DNA of 58,168 bases from Rhodospirillales bacterium (lineage in GTDB: Bacteria > Pseudomonadota > Alphaproteobacteria > Rhodospirillales > JANQFP01): assembly GCA_028277795.1 (NCBI GenBank), contig JANQFP010000003.1:1-58168 (forward strand), read 5' to 3'. The position numbers and the translations under genes are program-made. The notes below the pieces were generated by a model. It made no database searches, was not told the origin of the DNA, and saw only the letters and a list, made by a program, of their open reading frames with translations. The first letter of the stretch is position 1. Each line of letters begins with the position of its first letter. Shown in pieces: positions 43,845-55,434 of the stretch.

Positions 43845-45107
43845 TCACGTCCGGGGCGCGCTGGCTTCGCTTTCGAGGGCGGCGTCGCGGGCATCGTGGA
43901 CCGACGGCGGCGCCGGTTTCAGGGCGCGCTCGCCGGTGATGGCGATGGCCCAGGCGCCCAGGGGCGCGGTCAAGAGAATGCTGAGAACGGCCACCGCCAG
44001 GATGATCTCGCCGGGCCGCGTGTCCCAGCCGGCCAGGGCCAGGGCCGCCAACGGGGCACCGCCGATGGCCGCCTGCACGGTCGCCTTGGGCAGGTAGGAG
44101 ACGACGACGAACAGGCGCTCGCCCGCATCCAGGTCGCTGCCCCACAGGCAGGCCCAGGTGCCGAGGCTGCGGGCGACGAGGCCGATGGCGATCACCGCCG
44201 CGCCGGCCAGGCCGGCCTCCAGGGCCAGCGGCACGTCCACCTGGGCACCCACCATGGTGAACAGCACGATCTCGGCGAACACCCAGATCTTGGCCAGCTT
44301 GGCCGAGATCTCGTGCGCCATGTGCTCGTCCCGCTCGAGCAGGATGAACCCCACCGCCATCACCGCCAGCAGGGCGGCGAAGGGCACCCAGTCCTGGGCC
44401 AGGTGCTCGATGCGCACCAGCACCACCGACAGGCCGAGCACGATCAGCACCCGCTTGGTGGCCCGCGGGTTGAAGCGCTTGAACAGGCGGAACAGACCCA
44501 GCCCCAGCAGCAGCCCAACGCCCACCCCGAGAACGACCGAGATCGGGATGCCGGCCAGCTGCCAGGCCACGTTCACCGACTGCCCGGTGTGCACGCCCAC
44601 CAGCACGCTGTAGATGACGATGACGAACACGTCGTCGATGGCGGCCGCCGCCAGCACCATGGTGGGGATGCCCTTCACGGCGCCCAGGCCGCGCTCGATG
44701 AAACGGATCATCAGCGGCACCACCACCGCCGGCGACACCGCCGCCAGGATCGACCCCAGGATCGCGGACTCCATGTATGTGAGCCCCAGCAGGGGTGGCC
44801 CGACGACGGTGATGGCGGCGCCCTCGACCACGGCCGGCACGGCGGACAGCACCAGCACCCGGACACCGACCCGGTTGAGGGTCTCCTTGCTCAGCTCCAG
44901 GCCGGCCCGCAGCAGGATGACGATCAGCGCGATCAGGCGGAACTCGCCGGAGATGCGCAGCAGCTCCGGGTCGATCAGCGCCAACGCGTGGGGGCCGAAC
45001 AGGACCCCCAGCAGCAGCATGCCCACGAGGCCGGGGATGGTGAGCCGGCGGAAGGCCCAGTCCACCACGATGGCCAGGATCACCAGTTCGGCGAGGCTGA
45101 CGATCAT
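43845..45107 (-). CDS. CPA2-type cation/proton antiporter
   Basis: 420 residues with about 12 membrane segments. IPGLVGMLLLGVLFGPHAL near the start and LGSILAAVSPAVVVPLMIRF in segment 5 are typical of Na+/H+ exchanger (KefB/NapA-like) proteins. AAAIDDVFVIVIYSVLVG contains the paired acidic residues needed for ion exchange. No regulatory RCK domain follows, so it is a short form. The start ATG overlaps by four bases the stop of the fragmentary vapC/rarA-tail frame. The likely ancestral neighbour upstream was rarA. Confidence 0.88.
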   Translation of the reverse strand: MIVSLAELVILAIVVDWAFRRLTIPGLVGMLLLGVLFGPHALALIDPELLRISGEFRLIALIVILLRAGLELSKETLNRVGVRVLVLSAVPAVVEGAAITVVGPPLLGLTYMESAILGSILAAVSPAVVVPLMIRFIERGLGAVKGIPTMVLAAAAIDDVFVIVIYSVLVGVHTGQSVNVAWQLAGIPISVVLGVGVGLLLGLGLFRLFKRFNPRATKRVLIVLGLSVVLVRIEHLAQDWVPFAALLAVMAVGFILLERDEHMAHEISAKLAKIWVFAEIVLFTMVGAQVDVPLALEAGLAGAAVIAIGLVARSLGTWACLWGSDLDAGERLFVVVSYLPKATVQAAIGGAPLAALALAGWDTRPGEIILAVAVLSILLTAPLGAWAIAITGERALKPAPPSVHDARDAALESEASAPRT

Positions 45108-45223
45108 GGGCGCTTGCCGGCCCGCAGCCCGTCCCGGTAGGCGGGGCGCTCGGCGATCCGGCCCTGCGAGTGGCGGACTAGGTCCGACAGCACGTCGGAG
45201 TCGAGCAGATAGCGGGTGGTCAC
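45104..45223 (-). pseudogene. vapC: Truncated vapC fused to a rarA-like tail
   Basis: A frame of 39 residues beginning MTTRYLLDSDVLSDLVRHSQG, cited here by its TTRYLLDSDVLSDLVRH part: a clear VapC N-terminus with the first PIN aspartate. After GRIAER it changes to PAYRDGLRAGKRP, which matches the RarA C-terminus (IAKRLAYWEGLRAKRGEG) and not VapC. At least 100 residues of the PIN fold are lost, so the toxin must be inactive. GTG start and stop overlap the antitoxin gene and the antiporter gene respectively. Confidence 0.75.
45117..45160. repeat. Diverged duplicate of the rarA 3' end
   Basis: It aligns with 46987-47030, the last codons of rarA, at 29 of 40 core positions (45121-45160 against 46991-47030), with ten identical bases in a row (CCCGCAGCCC) and GGCGATC. 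The reading frame is preserved. It lies directly before the antiporter start, where a rarA end would have been before insertion. Confidence 0.55.
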
Positions 45224-45453
45224 GGGTCGACCGGGTCCGGCGGTGCGTCGTCGATGGGCGGGAACGTCTCTTCCGACGGCTCCAGGGAGGCCAGCACGGC
45301 GAGCAGCGAGCGCGGCGGCGCCGGCTCCAGGATCAGCCTCTGTCCGTCACGCCGGATCACGGCCTCGCTGCCCGGCATCTCCAGCTCGCGCGGAATCCGC
45401 ACCGCCCGGCTGCGCCCGTTCCGAAACAACCTGAGCCGTCGCTCCGCCGTCAT
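45220..45453 (-). CDS. vapB: VapB-type antitoxin, partner of the broken vapC
   Basis: 77 residues. RLRLFRNGRSRAVRIPRELE is the AbrB-fold DNA-binding start of VapB antitoxins (FRNGRSQAVRIP type). The C-terminal part, rich in proline and acidic residues, ends PPDPVDP. GAAGGTGAAACC before the second ATG of the frame supports this start. Its toxin partner is truncated, so the antitoxin is an orphan that may neutralise related toxins elsewhere. Upstream, 45454-45828 contains no gene, only the repeats listed separately. Confidence 0.85.
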   Translation of the reverse strand: MTAERRLRLFRNGRSRAVRIPRELEMPGSEAVIRRDGQRLILEPAPPRSLLAVLASLEPSEETFPPIDDAPPDPVDP

Positions 45454-45562
45454 GGTTTCACCTTCGGCCGATGCCATAGCAAGTGTTCTGAAAACCCGGA
45501 TCTGACGTCAACGAACGCATTTGTCGAGAAGCACCGGAATGCCGCCCGGCCGCCGGAAGATT

Positions 45563-45712
45563 TTGACACGGATGGACACGGATGGACACGGATGAACGGT
45601 GTGTTGTATGGCCGCTTGTGGCTTGCCCCGGCCGCCCGACGTCAGGCGACCAGAAACTCGCATTCTTCCCGCCGCTCGTTCATCCGTGTTGATCCGTGTC
45701 CATCCGTGTCAA
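45563..45712. repeat. GGATGGACAC tandem units in inverted arrangement
   Basis: Left arm: three units of GACACGGATG. Right arm: their reverse complements (CATCCGTGTTGATCCGTGTC...). About 80 bases separate the arms. Similar sequences are known from many unrelated bacteria. The next 70 bases carry two GTCCCCGGAAACC units, related to GGGGACA motifs at 36625 and 46880. Confidence 0.8.
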
Positions 45713-45828
45713 CACAACAGGCAGCTATTTGGAAATAGGTTACTGTCCCCGGAAACCGCTGTCCCCGGAAACCGGAAACCTGACTCAATTCAGGGGGTCA
45801 CTCCAGGCTGGTCACGCCCCGGTATTGT

Positions 45829-46827
45829 TTAGCTTACTCCCGCCTCCGCTTGGGCTCGGGCCAGTGCGTCGGTGTCGATCACCTTAATCCGGGGCGCGAA
45901 GCAGCGGCGGAGTCGATCCGAACGGTCGAGGTACCAATCGAAGAGATCGGGCCACTGCTCCCGATCCATCGGGTCCACTTGGCGCCAACGAACCGCGATC
46001 CGAGAGCCTTTGCGTCCATCCAGCCGCTCCCATTCCAGCGCGTCACCAAACTCGCTTTCGATCTCCTCCTTTTGCGCTTCCAGGTAGTCGAACACCAGCT
46101 TGTCGGCGTCGTCGTGGCAGTAGACCTCAACGCAAATCCAGTGGTCCCTCGCGCCGGCTGAGAACGTCAGACTGAAGTTCGTTCGGCCGAGACTCAAGGC
46201 CCACCAATAGTCCTTCGAAGGTCGGGCGGAGATGCTCGGGTCGTGTTCATAAAGGCGCTTAGAGAACGCCGTCCAGAACTCCAAGTACCGCTGTTGCCGT
46301 TCGTCGAGTGCGGTTTCGGTGAGTTGTCTCGATCGGCTACTGACATGGCGGCTCCACTCATTTGGCTTAGCGACGACACTGAAATGCGGTGCTGCCGGCG
46401 ATGAGCCGATGCGGAATAACTCGATCTCGACTGCAAAGAACGAATAATTGTTAGGCGTGTTGGCGTTCAGCCAGTCGATGGCAGCGCGGTGTTCCTCACG
46501 GATGTGCGTAGCTATCCAGACGACCTTGGTCGGGCCATCGAGGCCGGACAGGTACGTCAAGATTTGCCCGAGGTGCATGTGATCGGTCTGTTGGAGCTGG
46601 TTCTCAATCAGGACGTATCCGTCCCGATCCTTGGCCACGATGTCGGCCGAGAAGTCGCCGATCGCTCGCTCCGTTGCCTCGACCTCGGGGTCAGCCAAGT
46701 GCAAGGTTTCGGCGAGAATCGCGATGTTCTGCGGTTGCGCCAGCCACGGCGTGAAGTCGCTCGCCTCGTTCGCCCAAACTTCTCTCGGATCGACCCGAAC
46801 CAAGTGGTCCAAGGTTGTCGTCGTCAT
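45829..46827 (-). CDS. DUF4268-like protein with a PD-(D/E)XK nuclease-type domain
   Basis: 332 residues. The N-terminal half holds ADIVAKDRDGYVLIENQLQQ, with the acidic D...E-x-N pattern of this subgroup of PD-(D/E)XK folds, followed by HMHLGQILTYLSGL. The C-terminal half (about 190-325, YWWALSLGRTNFSLTF onward) matches DUF4268 in style. The family occurs singly in accessory regions and is suspected of roles in defence against foreign DNA, without proof. GC content is lower than that of rarA and the antiporter. It sits in the gap between them with vapB and the broken vapC, bounded by a rarA tail duplicate. Confidence 0.78.
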   Translation of the reverse strand: MTTTTLDHLVRVDPREVWANEASDFTPWLAQPQNIAILAETLHLADPEVEATERAIGDFSADIVAKDRDGYVLIENQLQQTDHMHLGQILTYLSGLDGPTKVVWIATHIREEHRAAIDWLNANTPNNYSFFAVEIELFRIGSSPAAPHFSVVAKPNEWSRHVSSRSRQLTETALDERQQRYLEFWTAFSKRLYEHDPSISARPSKDYWWALSLGRTNFSLTFSAGARDHWICVEVYCHDDADKLVFDYLEAQKEEIESEFGDALEWERLDGRKGSRIAVRWRQVDPMDREQWPDLFDWYLDRSDRLRRCFAPRIKVIDTDALARAQAEAGVS

Positions 46828-46853
46828 GCAGCAGCGGCCTCCTCATCTGCACA

Positions 46854-46930
46854 ATTCCGGCAGAATTCCGTAGGATCCCGGGGACAGGGAAATTCCGGGG
46901 ACGAGGAATTCCGGGAAAGTATACAAATCC
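46854..46930. repeat. AATTCCGGGGACA-type repeat cluster
   Basis: Four or five partial units of AATTCCGG(GGAC) occur in tandem between the DUF4268 gene and rarA. The motif resembles REP-type sequences linked to Y1 transposases in other proteobacteria. No transposase is present here. Confidence 0.6.
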
Positions 46931-46970
46931 CGTGGTTAAAGCCCTTGCACAATTCCCTTGCAGAAAGTCG

Positions 46971-48256
46971 TCACCCCTCACCCCTCTTCGCCCGCAGCCC
47001 CTCCCAATACGCCAGCCGTTTGGCGATCTCGCGTTCGAAGCCGCGGTCGCCGGGGGTGTAGAGGCGGGTGCGGGGCATGCCGTCGGGGAAGTAGGTCTGG
47101 CCGGAGAAGCCCTCGGGCGCGTTGTGGTCGTATTCGTAGCCCTTGCCGTAGTCCAGGTCCTTCATCAGCCGGGTCGGCGCGTTGAGGATGTGCTTGGGCG
47201 GCGCCAGCGACCCGGTCTCGCGGGCGGCGCGGAGCGCCGCGTGCTCGGCCTTGTAGGCGGAATTGGATTTGGGCGCCGTGCCCAGGTAGATGACCAGTTG
47301 CACCAGGGCCAGCTCGCCCTCGGGCGAGCCCAGGCGCTCGTAGGCCTCCCATGCCGCCACCGCCTGGGGCAAAGCTTGCGGGTCAGCTAATCCCACGTCC
47401 TCCGTGGCGAAGCGGGTGAGGCGGCGGGCGATGTAGCGCGGGTCCTCGCCGCCGGCCAGCATGCGGGCCAGCCAGTAGAGCGCCGCGTCGGTGTCGGAGC
47501 CGCGCAGGGATTTGTGCAGGGCGCTGATCAGGTTGTAGTGGCTCTCCTGGTGCTTGTCGTAGACCGGCACCCGGCGCTGCACCGCCGCCGCCAGGGCCGC
47601 CGTGTCGAGCGGGGGCTCGGCCGGCAGGTCGGCCAGGGCCTCGATCATGTTGAGGATGTAGCGGCCGTCGCCGTCGGCCATGGCGCGGAGCGCGATGCGC
47701 GCGTCGTCGTCCAGCGGCACGCGGCCCTGCTCGGCCTCGGCCCGCTCCACCAGCACCTCCAGGGCCCGGTCGTCGAGGCGGTTGAGCACCAGCACCTGGC
47801 AGCGCGACAGCAGGGCCGCGTTGAGCTCGAAGGACGGGTTCTCGGTGGTGGCCCCCACCAGGGTCACCGTGCCGTCCTCCACATAGGGCAGGAATCCGTC
47901 CTGCTGGGCCCGGTTGAAGCGGTGGATCTCGTCGATGAACAGGAGGGTCCCGCGCCCGGCCTCGCGGCGCTTGCGGGCGGCGTCGAATACCCGGCGCAGG
48001 TCGGCGACGCCGGAGAACACCGCCGACAGGGGCTCGAAATGGAGGTCGGTGCGCTCGGCCAGCAGGCGGGCGATGGTGGTCTTGCCCGACCCCGGCGGTC
48101 CCCACAGCACCACCGACGACAGACGCCCGGCGGCGATCATGCGGCCGATGGGGCCGTCGTCGGCCAGCAGGTGGTCCTGGCCCACCACCTGGTCCAGGGA
48201 CGCCGGGCGCAGGCGGTCGGCCAGGGGCCGCGGCGCCTGGGCTTCGAACAGGGTGC

Positions 48257-48260
<4 letters not shown>
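46971..48260 (-). CDS. rarA: Replication-associated recombination protein RarA (MgsA)
   Basis: 429 residues. Walker A is WGPPGSGKTTIAR, Walker B LFIDEIHRFN, sensor 1 GATTENPSFELN, and the C-terminal tetramerisation region has the conserved HYNLISALHKSLRGSD and PALYWL-like segment (DAALYWLARML). RarA works at stalled replication forks and binds single-stranded DNA ends. The gene overlaps the protease gene upstream by four bases. Its last codons have a diverged duplicate beside the antiporter gene, about 1.8 kb further on, indicating insertion of the DNA in between. Confidence 0.93.
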
Positions 48261-49684
<1,424 letters not shown>

Positions 49685-49736
49685 TTGCGAATCATCACGG
49701 GACTGCGGGGTCCGCGTTGCCGGCCGTGGTTCCTCC

Positions 49737-49839
49737 CCTCGTCCTGAGCAGCGGGCGCAGCCCGCGTGTCGAAGGATGGCAAACGCACCGGCCGGCGTCC
49801 ATCCTTCGACACGGCGCTCCGCGCCGGCTCAGGATGAGG
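49737..49839. repeat. Inverted repeat, CATCCTTCGACA type
   Basis: Arms CCTCGTCCTGAGC...GTCGAAGGATGG and their complement enclose about 20 bases. The motif is an intergenic repeat widespread in alphaproteobacteria. It lies between the protease gene and rplQ. Confidence 0.8.
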
Positions 49840-49866
49840 CGGGGGAATGCCGCATCACTTCCCCCT

Positions 49867-49936
49867 GGTCATTCCCGCGCAAGCGGGAATCCAGAAACAC
49901 CTTGAGAAACCTGGACTCCCGCCTGCGCGGGCGTGA
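49867..49936. repeat. Paired CATTCCCGCG...GCGGGAATCCAG palindromes
   Basis: Two GC-rich palindromes (49867-49894 and 49910-49936) face each other and can form a larger hairpin. They belong to the common proteobacterial GGTCATTCCCGC repeat class. Together with the preceding inverted repeat they fill the 320-base gap 49685-50007, which has no gene. Either could end transcription from the ribosomal operon. Confidence 0.8.
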
Positions 49937-50007
49937 CGACGCGGTCGGCGCCGGTCACCCGTGAGTCGGTTGATCCGCCCCGCCGCGGCAATCGCCGGAG
50001 GGCCCGC

Positions 50008-50442
50008 TCACGCGGTCTCCGGCTCCTCGATTTCGGCTTCGGCGGCGGCGGCGCGGGCGCGGTCCTCGGCGCCCTTGGCGTCGGGGTCCCGGTCGACCAG
50101 CTCGATGATGGCCATGGGGGCCGAATCGCCGTAGCGGAACCCGGCCTTGAGCACCCGCGTGTAGCCGCCCCGGCGTTCCTTGTAGCGCTCGGCCAGGGGG
50201 CCGAACAGCTTGCGCACCAGCTCGTCGTCGCGCAGCACGGCGGCGGCCTGGCGCCGGCAGTGCAGGTTGCCGCGCTTGCCCAGCGTGATCATGCGGTCGG
50301 CGACACGGCGGAACTCCTTGGCCTTGGGCAGGGTGGTCTTGATCTGCTCGTGACGGATCAGCGACGCCGCCATGTTGGCGAACATGGCCTTGCGATGGGC
50401 GCTGGTGCGGTTCAGCTTGCGGCCGCTCAGGCGGTGGCGCAT
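50008..50442 (-). CDS. rplQ: 50S ribosomal protein L17
   Basis: 144 residues. [20 protein letters not shown] is the invariant L17 start. The ribosomal core ends near residue 120 and is followed by an acidic/alanine-rich tail ([16 protein letters not shown]), common in alphaproteobacteria. It is the last gene of the alpha operon, 43 bases after rpoA. Confidence 0.97.
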   Translation of the reverse strand: MRHRLSGRKLNRTSAHRKAMFANMAASLIRHEQIKTTLPKAKEFRRVADRMITLGKRGNLHCRRQAAAVLRDDELVRKLFGPLAERYKERRGGYTRVLKAGFRYGDSAPMAIIELVDRDPDAKGAEDRARAAAAEAEIEEPETA

Positions 50443-50485
50443 GACGGGTCTCCTCGGGGGCGCCGCCGGCCGGCGGCGGTCCGGA

Positions 50486-51502
50486 TCAGTAGGGCTCTTC
50501 CAGCTTCTTGGCCAGGTCCTCGATGTTCTCCGGCGGCCAGTTGGCGATCTCCATGCCCAGGTGCAACCCCATCTGGGCCAGCACCTCCTTGATCTCGTTC
50601 AAGGACTTGCGGCCGAAGTTGGGCGTCCGCAGCATGTCGGCCTCGGTCTTCTGGACCAGATCACCGATGTAGATGATGTTGTCGTTCTTCAGGCAGTTGG
50701 CCGACCGCACCGACAGCTCCAGCTCGTCCACCTTGCGCAGCAGGTTCTTGTTGAAGGGCAGCTCGTCCCGCTTCTCCTCCTCGGTGACCGCCTGCGGCTC
50801 CTCGAAGTTGATGAACAGCTGCAGCTGGTCCTGCAGGATGCGCGCCGCCAGGGCCACCGCGTCCTCGGGCGTCACGGCGCCGTTGGTGGTCACCTCGATG
50901 GACAGCTTGTCGTGGTCGGTGACCTGCCCGACGCGGGTGTTCTCCACCTTGTAGGCGACCTTGCGCACCGGCGAGAACACGGCGTCCACCGGGATCAGGC
51001 CGATGGGCGAGTCCTCGGCCCGGCTCTGGGTGGCCGGCACGTAGCCCTTGCCCGTCTCGACGGTCAGCTCCATGGACAGGTGGGCGGCGTCGTCCAGGGT
51101 GCACACCACCAGGTCCGGGTTCATGATCTCGATATCGTGGGGGGTCTCGATCATGCCCGCCGTCACCTCGCCCGGACCCTGGGCGCGCAGGGCCATGCGC
51201 TTGGGCCCCTCGCTGTGCATGCGCAGCCCGATGGACTTGAGGTTGAGCACGATGTCGGTGACGTCCTCGCGGACGCCGGGGATGGAGGAGAACTCGTGCA
51301 GCACGCCCTCGATCTGCACGGCGGTGACCGCCGCCCCCTGGAGCGAGGACAGCAGCACCCGGCGCAACGCGTTGCCGAGCGTCAGCCCGAAGCCCCGTTC
51401 CAGCGGCTCGGCGACGATGGTGGCCACCGACGCCGGGTCGACCCCGGCGATCACGTCGAGCTTCACCGGTTTAATGAGTTCCTGCCAATTCTTTTGAATC
51501 AC
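50486..51502 (-). CDS. rpoA: RNA polymerase alpha subunit
   Basis: 338 residues. The N-terminal assembly domain ([20 protein letters not shown]) and the C-terminal helix-hairpin-helix domain ([16 protein letters not shown], then [20 protein letters not shown]) are both complete. The upstream neighbour is rpsK across 128 bases. Confidence 0.98.
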   Translation of the reverse strand: MIQKNWQELIKPVKLDVIAGVDPASVATIVAEPLERGFGLTLGNALRRVLLSSLQGAAVTAVQIEGVLHEFSSIPGVREDVTDIVLNLKSIGLRMHSEGPKRMALRAQGPGEVTAGMIETPHDIEIMNPDLVVCTLDDAAHLSMELTVETGKGYVPATQSRAEDSPIGLIPVDAVFSPVRKVAYKVENTRVGQVTDHDKLSIEVTTNGAVTPEDAVALAARILQDQLQLFINFEEPQAVTEEEKRDELPFNKNLLRKVDELELSVRSANCLKNDNIIYIGDLVQKTEADMLRTPNFGRKSLNEIKEVLAQMGLHLGMEIANWPPENIEDLAKKLEEPY

Positions 51503-51630
51503 GGAAACGACCTCACGCCAGGCACGTTGATCAATGTGGCCCCGTCGGCGGGACCTTTGTAAATGAGGCCCGGCCCCGTCCGGGCCGGACCGTCGGCGGA
51601 CGCCCCCCGCCTCCTCTTAGGTGCCGGTCC

Positions 51631-52023
51631 TCAGACCCGGCGGCGCTTCCGCGGACGGCAGCCGTTGTGGGGGATCGGCGTCACGTCACGGATGGCGGTG
51701 ATGGTGAACCCGACGGCCTGCAACGCCCGCAGCGCCGATTCGCGGCCCGACCCCGGCCCCTTGACCTCGACCTCCAGGGTCTTCATGCCGTGGTCCATGG
51801 CCTTGCGGCCGGCATCCTCGGCGGCCACCTGGGCGGCATAGGGCGTCGACTTGCGGGAGCCGCGGAACCCCTGACTGCCGGCCGACGACCAGGCGATGGT
51901 GTTGCCCTGGGCATCGGTGATGGTGATCATGGTGTTGTTGAAGCTCGCGTTCACGTGCGCCACGCCGGAAGCGATGTTCTTGCGCTCGCGGCGTCGCGGG
52001 CGCTGCGTCTTTGCCTTGGCCAT
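51631..52023 (-). CDS. rpsK: 30S ribosomal protein S11
   Basis: 130 residues. [20 protein letters not shown] and the C-terminal [17 protein letters not shown] identify S11. The start [10 protein letters not shown] was chosen by family alignment; a longer frame overlaps rpsM. It binds the 30S platform with S7 and S18. Confidence 0.97.
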   Translation of the reverse strand: MAKAKTQRPRRRERKNIASGVAHVNASFNNTMITITDAQGNTIAWSSAGSQGFRGSRKSTPYAAQVAAEDAGRKAMDHGMKTLEVEVKGPGSGRESALRALQAVGFTITAIRDVTPIPHNGCRPRKRRRV

Positions 52024-52034
52024 CCGGTCTGTCC

Positions 52035-52412
52035 CTACTTGGTGGCTTTTTTCTTGCCGGCGATGGGCTTGGCCGGTCCCTTGCGGGTCCGTGCGTTGGT
52101 GTGGGTGCGCTGCCCGCGCACCGGCAGGCCACGGCGGTGCCGCAGGCCCCGGTAGCACCCCAGATCCATCAGGCGCTTGACGTTCATCGCCATTTCCCGC
52201 CGCAGGTCGCCTTCCACCTGGTAGTCATTGTCGATGCTCTCGCGGATGCGCATGACCTCGTCGTCGGTCAACTGGTTGACCCGGCTTTCCAGGGGGACGC
52301 CCACCTTGTCGCAGATCTCCCGGGCCTTGGCCCGGCCGATGCCGTAGATGTAGGTCAGGGCAATCACCGTGCGCTTTTGAGCGGGAATGTTTACGCCAGC
52401 AATTCGCGCCAA
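52035..52412 (-). CDS. rpsM: 30S ribosomal protein S13
   Basis: 125 residues. [20 protein letters not shown] at the start and [20 protein letters not shown] near the end are the S13 hallmarks; the basic tail contacts the P-site tRNA. It is the first gene after the promoter at 52476-52503. Confidence 0.97.
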   Translation of the reverse strand: MARIAGVNIPAQKRTVIALTYIYGIGRAKAREICDKVGVPLESRVNQLTDDEVMRIRESIDNDYQVEGDLRREMAMNVKRLMDLGCYRGLRHRRGLPVRGQRTHTNARTRKGPAKPIAGKKKATK

Positions 52413-52475
52413 AGCTGGTTCTCCTCAAACTCAGGTTGTATTTCAGAAAGGCAGACGGGGGGTCCGGGCCGGCGG

Positions 52476-52503
52476 ATTATAGGCACAATCCCTGTCAAGT
52501 CAA
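52476..52503 (-). promoter_or_regulatory. Sigma-70 promoter for rpsM-rpsK-rpoA-rplQ
   Basis: On the minus strand TTGACT, a 16-base gap and a perfect TATAAT lie between adk and rpsM, about 64 bases before the rpsM start. This would let the alpha operon be expressed apart from the spc operon. Confidence 0.7.
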
Positions 52504-52526
52504 CACGCTCCCATCCGCCCACGCCA

Positions 52527-53170
52527 TCAGCCGACGATGGCGTTGAGCTGTTCGGTCACCGCGTCGATGGCGGCCATGCCGTCGACGCTCTTCAGCACCC
52601 CCTGCTTCTCGTAATAGGAGATGATGGGGGCCGTCTGCTCGTGGTAGGCCCCGAGGCGTGAGCGCACGGTTTCGGCGTTGTCGTCGGCGCGGCGGGTGAA
52701 CTCGGTGCCGCCGCACTTGTCGCAAACGCCGTCCACCTTGGGCCGCTGGAACGTATCGTGGTAGCCGGCCCCACACTGCGCACAGGTGAAGCGGCCGGTG
52801 ATGCGCTCCACCATGGCCTCGTCGTCCACCTGCATCTCGATGACGTGGTCCATGCCCAGCCCCTTCTCGGCCAGCATGGCGTCCAGGGCCTCGGCCTGGG
52901 GCGTGGTGCGGGGAAAGCCGTCGAGGATGAAGCCGTTCTTGCAGTCGTCCTGCTCGATGCGGCCGGAGATGATGTCGATGATGATGTCGTCGGACACCAG
53001 GCCTCCGGCCTCCATGACCGCCTTGGCCTTGGCCCCGACGTCGCTGCCCGCCGCCACCTCGGCGCGCAGCATGTCGCCGGTGGACAGTTGCACGATGCCG
53101 AGCGAATCCTCCAGCCGTTTGGCCTGGGTCCCCTTGCCGGCGCCCGGCGGTCCGAGAAGAATGAGATTGG

Positions 53171-53174
<4 letters not shown>
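52527..53174 (-). CDS. adk: Adenylate kinase
   Basis: 215 residues of the long form. P-loop [10 protein letters not shown], the NMP-binding stretch [21 protein letters not shown], and a LID with four cysteines ([10 protein letters not shown] and CDKCGG), so the LID binds zinc, unlike the E. coli enzyme. It interconverts AMP, ADP and ATP. It overlaps the secY stop by four bases. Confidence 0.97.
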
Positions 53175-54505
<1,331 letters not shown>

Positions 54506-54567
54506 GACCGCCTCTCCGTGTCAACGTTCCATATAAACGTCGCCCGGCAACGCATTAAATAAATTAA

Positions 54568-55206
54568 CTATTCTTCTTTATTTTCGCTGTCGTCGTCAGC
54601 GGTGGTCCCGGGCTCCGCCGGGGCCGGCTCGTCCGCCGGTGCCGATGCGTCCTCTTTCTTCGCCTCTTGCGCCTTCGCCGGCTTGTCGGCCTTTGCCGGT
54701 TTGTCCGACGCCGCCTCCTTGTCCGCCGGGGCCGGTTTGTCGGCTGGCTTTTCCGTGGTCACGACGCTGCCGCCCGCCTTCTCCACGGCGGCGACCGCGG
54801 CCGCCGACGCCCCCGCCACCTCCACGGTCAGGGCGCTCTTCAGCTCGCCCTTGGCCAAGAGTCTTACGCCGTCGCGGGCGCGGCGGATCACGCCCGCCGT
54901 GCGCATGGTCTCGGCATTGACCGGACCCTTGGGGTCGAGCTTGCCGGCATCGACGGCCCGCTGCAAGGTGCTCAGATTGACCACCACGTACCGCTTGCGG
55001 AACGGGTTCTTGAAACCGCGCTTGGGCAGGCGGCGGTAGAGCGGCATCTGGCCGCCCTCGAAACCCTGGAGGGACACGCCGCTGCGCGACTTCTGGCCCT
55101 TCTGTCCGCGGCCGGCCGTCTTGCCGGTGCCCGAGCCGATGCCGCGGCCGACCCGCTTGGCCGGCTTGCGGGCCCCCTGGTTGTCGCGAATCTCGTTCAG
55201 TCTCAT
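54568..55206 (-). CDS. rplO: 50S ribosomal protein L15 with a long charged C-terminal tail
   Basis: 212 residues. Residues 1 to about 150 are ordinary L15 ([40 protein letters not shown], and VEKAGGSV at the core end). Residues about 150-212 form a low-complexity tail of Lys, Ala, Pro, Asp and Glu ([20 protein letters not shown]), absent from normal L15 proteins. The tail is in frame and ends just before the 62-base gap to secY. Confidence 0.95.
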   Translation of the reverse strand: MRLNEIRDNQGARKPAKRVGRGIGSGTGKTAGRGQKGQKSRSGVSLQGFEGGQMPLYRRLPKRGFKNPFRKRYVVVNLSTLQRAVDAGKLDPKGPVNAETMRTAGVIRRARDGVRLLAKGELKSALTVEVAGASAAAVAAVEKAGGSVVTTEKPADKPAPADKEAASDKPAKADKPAKAQEAKKEDASAPADEPAPAEPGTTADDDSENKEE

Positions 55207-55229
55207 GGCCGTTCCGTCGTTGGTGCCGG

Positions 55230-55430
55230 TCAGGCGTCGCCGTTTTCGACGCGGACCAGGTGGTGGACCTTGGCGATCATGCCGCGCACCGCCGGCGTGT
55301 CCTCGAGCTCCCGGGTCCGGTGCATCTTGTTCAGCCCGAGACCGATCAGCGTCGCCCGCTGGTCGCCCGGGCGGCCGATGGGGCTGCGGACCTGGGTCAC
55401 GCGGACGGTCTTCTTGGTCGTCTCCGCCAT
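55230..55430 (-). CDS. rpmD: 50S ribosomal protein L30
   Basis: 66 residues. [20 protein letters not shown] and [20 protein letters not shown] are the L30 core. Order rpsE-rpmD-rplO is as in other bacteria. Confidence 0.96.
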   Translation of the reverse strand: MAETTKKTVRVTQVRSPIGRPGDQRATLIGLGLNKMHRTRELEDTPAVRGMIAKVHHLVRVENGDA

Positions 55431-55434
55431 GGCC

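Noticed and set aside
45104..45223. The vapC fragment as a working mini-toxin
   Set aside because: Only the first of the PIN acidic residues remains, and the second half is not VapC sequence.
49685..50007. Possible small RNA or CRISPR-like array between the protease gene and rplQ
   Set aside because: The repeated segments are facing palindromes of known intergenic types, not regularly spaced direct repeats.
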